Origin: PWPR01 sp964497955
GTDB lineage: Bacteria; Bacillota; UBA994; PWPR01
NCBI GenBank assembly: GCA_964497955.1
Contig: CAZCFQ010000102.1
Span: 1 to 7,862, forward strand
DNA length: 7,862 bases
Direction of reading: 5' to 3'
A program made the position numbers and the translations under genes. Below are positions 5,433-7,862 of this stretch, one piece after another. Each line of letters starts with the position of its first letter. Positions within the stretch are counted from its first letter, which is position 1. A model generated the notes under the pieces. It was given only the letters and a program-made list of their open reading frames with translations. It searched no databases and had not been told where the DNA came from.

Positions 5433-5996
5433 TTACTTCCCCTCCATTAAATTTTTATCTAAATACCGCCAATCTTCTTTACTAAAAAAGTCTTCTCTCT
5501 CTTGTTCTGTAGTAGATTCTAATTTGAATAAACAGTAATCTGTTTTATGTGAAGGCATAGCTTTAATATGCGTTAATTTAAGTTCTGGATTATAATACAT
5601 ATATTTCGCTGTATCAATGTAGCAATAAAGCTTACCTAATTCTTCCTCTCCTAGATCTCTCCAAACCTTTGCCATGGTACAACCATAAACCTTTCTACCT
5701 TCTTCATCCTCTATTACTTTTTCGTTTAATCCTATATTTGGCAAAGTTCTTGCTTTTTCAATCTTGTAATTTTCTTTTGTTAATTCTAGCCCTTCACTTT
5801 CAACAATATTTTTTACTTGCTTCCCAATATACTCACCATATTTTTGGATTGCTTTCAATATTAAAGCTCTTCCTTTTTCCTCTCCAAATTCTTCAATAAG
5901 TGTCTTTGCATAAGCTATGTGTAGTAAGCCAAGCCTTTTACTGGCCAGTTCTACTTCGTGGCTTGCTTGTTCTTTTGTTAATAAATCTTTATTCAT
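5433..5996 (-). CDS. L-2-amino-thiazoline-4-carboxylic acid (ATC) hydrolase family protein
   Basis: The 187-residue cytosolic protein resembles the ATC hydrolase family. The characterised member opens the ring of L-2-amino-thiazoline-4-carboxylate to give N-carbamoyl-L-cysteine in a cysteine-forming pathway. Family features seen are a helical N-terminal half ending with GEYIGKQVKNI (54-64) and a C-terminal core. The core reads YGCTMAKVWRDLGEEELGKL (104-123), then YCYIDTAKYMYYNPELKL (124-141), then DYCLFKLE (153-160). It carries conserved-looking cysteines (106, 125, 155) and His143. The ATG at 5996 is preceded by AAAGGAA six bases upstream. It is the first gene of a two-gene unit with the M20D amidohydrolase, which fits the order of a hydrolase then deacylase pathway. 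Many relatives are uncharacterised, so the exact substrate is uncertain. Confidence 0.8.
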   Translation of the reverse strand: MNKDLLTKEQASHEVELASKRLGLLHIAYAKTLIEEFGEEKGRALILKAIQKYGEYIGKQVKNIVESEGLELTKENYKIEKARTLPNIGLNEKVIEDEEGRKVYGCTMAKVWRDLGEEELGKLYCYIDTAKYMYYNPELKLTHIKAMPSHKTDYCLFKLESTTEQEREDFFSKEDWRYLDKNLMEGK

Positions 5997-6037
5997 ATCA
6001 AGTTCCTTTCTTTATATCTCTAGCACATATTCAATTA

Positions 6038-6062
6038 ATTATATATAATAAGAATATATAAT
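6038..6062. promoter_or_regulatory. AT-only divergent promoter region
   Basis: TATAAT occurs on the plus strand at 6044-6049 and 6057-6062, and on the minus strand at 6038-6043. This is in the 83-bp gap between the ATC hydrolase-family gene and the metallophosphoesterase. The plus -10 at 6044 and the minus -10 at 6038 are placed to give short leaders ahead of each ribosome binding site. Convincing -35 elements are absent, and the AT-richness makes chance matches likely. Confidence 0.35.
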
Positions 6063-6079
6063 TATAAGGAGGAATTCTT

Positions 6080-6583
6080 TTGAAAATTGGTATAATTTCT
6101 GATACACACTATCCTGATAAGACTAACTTTATATCCCCAAAAATAAATAAAATTTTCAAAGATGTACAAATAATATTACATGCAGGAGATATTCACTCTC
6201 CTGAAATACTAAAATATTTAAGTACAATTGCACCAGTAGTAGCTGTTGCTGGTAATGGCGATGATGCTAGTTTAGCTAATCAATTAGGCCACCATCGAGT
6301 TGTATATATCAAAGGATTAAAAATTGGTATTGCTCATGGTCATCACGGTAGCAGATGTGAAAGTGGGATTGCAAGAACATTTGCTTGGTTTGACAATACT
6401 GACTTAGTCATCGGTGGACATACACACTTACCTGAGTTTACAAAAACTGAGCATGGTTGGTACTTAAACCCAGGTTCATATGGGGTTCCAAAAGATGATC
6501 GCGGACCATCAGTAGCAATTTTAACTATAGAAAAAGAGCAATTTGATGCTGAAATTGTATTTTTAAATCAATTTGATGATTAA
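6080..6583 (+). CDS. YfcE-like metallophosphoesterase
   Basis: The 167-residue protein is a compact calcineurin-like phosphoesterase of the YfcE/MJ0936 group. All metal-binding motifs appear in order: SDTH (7-10), HAGD (34-37), GNGDD (58-62), AHGHHG (85-90) and GGHTH (112-116), followed by the family's LNPGS and DDRGPS stretches. Such enzymes hydrolyse phosphodiester or phosphomonoester bonds with manganese or similar metals, and their natural substrates are mostly unknown. The start is TTG (6080-6082), seven bases after AAGGAGG (6066-6072). The third motif is GNGD where many relatives have GNCD, a mild change. It diverges from the ATC hydrolase operon and ends with its own terminator, so a direct link to that pathway is not shown. 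Confidence 0.93.
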   Translation: MKIGIISDTHYPDKTNFISPKINKIFKDVQIILHAGDIHSPEILKYLSTIAPVVAVAGNGDDASLANQLGHHRVVYIKGLKIGIAHGHHGSRCESGIARTFAWFDNTDLVIGGHTHLPEFTKTEHGWYLNPGSYGVPKDDRGPSVAILTIEKEQFDAEIVFLNQFDD

Positions 6584-6594
6584 TTATAGAAGAG

Positions 6595-6622
6595 AGTCAT
6601 TAATTTTTATTAATGGCTTTTT
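6595..6622 (+). terminator. Intrinsic terminator of the metallophosphoesterase gene
   Basis: AGTCATTAAT (6595-6604) pairs with ATTAATGGCT (6609-6618), ten pairs with one G-U and a TTTT loop, and is followed by T through 6622. It lies two bases before the end of the convergent PLP-enzyme gene. Confidence 0.75.
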
Positions 6623-6623
6623 C

Positions 6624-7622
6624 CTATCTTGTTATATCCACATCTGGTTTCCAATATAAATCTGTTTCAGCAAATAGTGCCGGCATCCCACCTGTGTGTA
6701 AGAATATAACTGAGCTATTTTTGTCTATTCTATTATCCTTTAACATTCCAATAAGGCCACTTAATCCTTTAGCAGTATATACAGGGTCGATTATTATTCC
6801 TTCTTCTACTGCACATAATTTCAAAGCCTTCTGTGACAACTCTGTTGGTCTTCCATAGCCATCACCAACAAACTCATCATACACGACTACATTTGGCAAC
6901 CCTTTAATATCGACATCTAGTTTAGCACCAAGTTCTACTAAAAGATTATTAACTTTCTCTGTTATTTCATCACTTGATCCAGAAACACTGATACCTATGA
7001 CTTTTGCACTTAATCCTCCTAAATGAATACCTAGCATTAAGCCAGCTTGTGTACCACCTGAACCTGTGGCAATAAAAACATAATCAGGATCAACATTTTG
7101 TTCTTCACACTGTTTAGCTAGTTCTAATCCTGCTTGTACATATCCCATTGCTCCTAAAGCATTTGATCCTCCAAGTGGGATATAATATGGTTTTTTTCCC
7201 TCTTTCTCATATTGTGAAATAACTTCTTCTAGTTTTTCTTCTCTCTCTTTCTCTCCAGCAAAATACCATTTACTATTTAGCAGGTCATCTAGAATCATGT
7301 TTCCTTGAACCTCTTCAATTTTATCTCCACTGAAAATTAAAACTGAGTCTAAACCACAAGCTCTCGCTGCTGCTGCTGTTTGCCTGCAATGATTTGATTG
7401 TGGACCACCTAGTGTGAATACAACATCAGCACCACAATTTTTTGCATCTGCCATTAAATACTCAAGTTTTCTTGCCTTATTACCTCCAAGCGCTAATCCA
7501 GTTTGGTCATCTCTTTTAATGTATAACTCTTTTACTCCTATATTACTGGCTAATCTTTCTACTTTCTGCAGTGGAGTAGGTAAAAATGCTAATTTGATTT
7601 TTGGAATTTGATCTAACTTCAT
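6624..7622 (-). CDS. dcyD: D-cysteine desulfhydrase-type PLP-dependent enzyme
   Basis: This 332-residue fold-type II PLP enzyme belongs to the ACC deaminase/D-cysteine desulfhydrase family. It would split D-cysteine to pyruvate, hydrogen sulfide and ammonia. The PLP lysine is Lys49 in LALGGNKARKLEYL (43-56), the active-site serine is Ser76 in GGPQSNHCRQ, the phosphate cradle is GSGGTQAG (187-194), and a C-terminal HTGG occurs at 309-312. Two positions separate the functions. True ACC deaminases carry Glu after the active-site Tyr and Leu in HLGG. Here they are Thr283 and Thr310, which favours desulfhydrase, though related L-cysteate lyases cannot be excluded. The ATG has a full AGGAGGTG (7630-7637) seven bases upstream. 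It is transcribed alone, convergent with the metallophosphoesterase, about 0.6 kb from the ATC hydrolase start. Confidence 0.88.
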   Translation of the reverse strand: MKLDQIPKIKLAFLPTPLQKVERLASNIGVKELYIKRDDQTGLALGGNKARKLEYLMADAKNCGADVVFTLGGPQSNHCRQTAAAARACGLDSVLIFSGDKIEEVQGNMILDDLLNSKWYFAGEKEREEKLEEVISQYEKEGKKPYYIPLGGSNALGAMGYVQAGLELAKQCEEQNVDPDYVFIATGSGGTQAGLMLGIHLGGLSAKVIGISVSGSSDEITEKVNNLLVELGAKLDVDIKGLPNVVVYDEFVGDGYGRPTELSQKALKLCAVEEGIIIDPVYTAKGLSGLIGMLKDNRIDKNSSVIFLHTGGMPALFAETDLYWKPDVDITR

Positions 7623-7712
7623 AAATGGGCACCTCCTGATAATATTACTTGTTTTATTCTATCTAAAGAATGCAAAATCCTTCTTATTCTTTATAACAAT
7701 CTGCTAGTAATG

Positions 7713-7718
7713 TATAAT
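7713..7718 (+). promoter_or_regulatory. Candidate -10 element for the gene at the right edge
   Basis: TATAAT at 7713-7718 would start a transcript near 7725, just ahead of the frame that begins at 7743. The -35 region (around 7690-7696, TTTATA) is weak. Confidence 0.3.
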
Positions 7719-7742
7719 TTAAAAAAATGATGGATGGTTATT

Positions 7743-7862
7743 ATGGAAAACCCTATTCAAAAATTAAAAGAAAGAATCGCACAAAGGATAAACGCACATA
7801 TAAATAAGGTCATTTTTACTGCTAATGATTTTACTTATAACTATGAGCGTATGCTCTTTCAA
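7743..7862 (+). CDS. Partial unknown protein, N-terminus only
   Basis: An open frame starts at ATG 7743-7745 and runs for 40 codons to the window edge without a stop. It begins MENPIQKLKERIAQRINAHI and continues with an aromatic, hydrophilic stretch containing FTANDFTYNYERM. The N-terminus looks helical and charged, with no signal peptide or membrane segment. The ribosome binding site is poor (GGATGG, 7732-7737). I do not recognise the family. A candidate -10 element upstream and divergence from the desulfhydrase gene support a real gene. A short overlapping frame from 7727 stops after 26 codons and is less likely. Confidence 0.5.
   Translation, partial: MENPIQKLKERIAQRINAHINKVIFTANDFTYNYERMLFQ

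Noticed and set aside
6613..6858. Plus-strand open frame opposite the 3' end of the desulfhydrase gene
   Set aside because: It begins inside a terminator, has no ribosome binding site and is antisense to a certain gene.
1..7862. Mobile element, CRISPR array, or defence/toxin system
   Set aside because: No transposase or integrase motifs, terminal inverted repeats, spaced direct repeats, or toxin-antitoxin pair were seen. The NERD-like protein alone does not make a defence system.

Overview
The window is AT-rich and shows strong purine-rich Shine-Dalgarno sites, frequent TTG starts, short intergenic gaps, and intrinsic hairpin/T-tract terminators. Together with a YerC-family TrpR-like regulator, a MurC of clostridial appearance and a LapA-domain membrane protein, this points to a low-GC Gram-positive bacterium (Firmicutes, probably Clostridia or a close relative). 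I cannot name the genus from the sequence.

Layout. (1) At 3-89, minus strand, a well-initiated reading frame starts like a histidyl-tRNA synthetase (or its paralogue HisZ) but stops after 28 codons. (2) Divergent from it, 247-813 encodes a membrane-anchored protein that looks like a NERD (nuclease-related) domain in which the expected catalytic residues are replaced. (3) Convergent to that, across a bidirectional terminator, is a YerC/TrpR-like repressor (873-1154, minus). A perfect 24-bp palindrome lies in its leader. (4) murC (1302-2666) diverges from yerC and is followed by a LapA-domain protein (2740-3156) with its own promoter and terminator, then by an APH-fold small-molecule kinase (3189-4133). 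(5) A 137-bp convergent intergenic region holds an unexplained long inverted repeat with nested hairpins. (6) On the minus strand, an L-2-amino-thiazoline-4-carboxylate (ATC) hydrolase-family gene (5433-5996) is followed after one base by an M20D amidohydrolase (4271-5431). They form a translationally coupled pair. (7) Divergent from these is a YfcE-like metallophosphoesterase (6080-6583). (8) Convergent to that is a D-cysteine desulfhydrase-type PLP enzyme (6624-7622). (9) A partial unknown gene runs off the right edge (7743-7862).

How the genes may work together. The ATC hydrolase and M20 amidohydrolase pair resembles the last two steps of the known bacterial route from aminothiazoline carboxylate to cysteine (ring opening to N-carbamoyl-cysteine, then removal of the carbamoyl group). 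A cysteine desulfhydrase-type enzyme lies about 0.6 kb from the hydrolase start. A small sulfur amino-acid salvage or detoxification cluster is therefore a reasonable but unproven hypothesis. At the left end, the YerC-like regulator has a palindromic operator candidate whose two arms recur, with nearly the same spacing, just upstream of the truncated histidyl-synthetase-like frame. This hints at a histidine-related regulon. The rest looks like ordinary core or accessory chromosome with no mobile element, CRISPR array or RNA gene.
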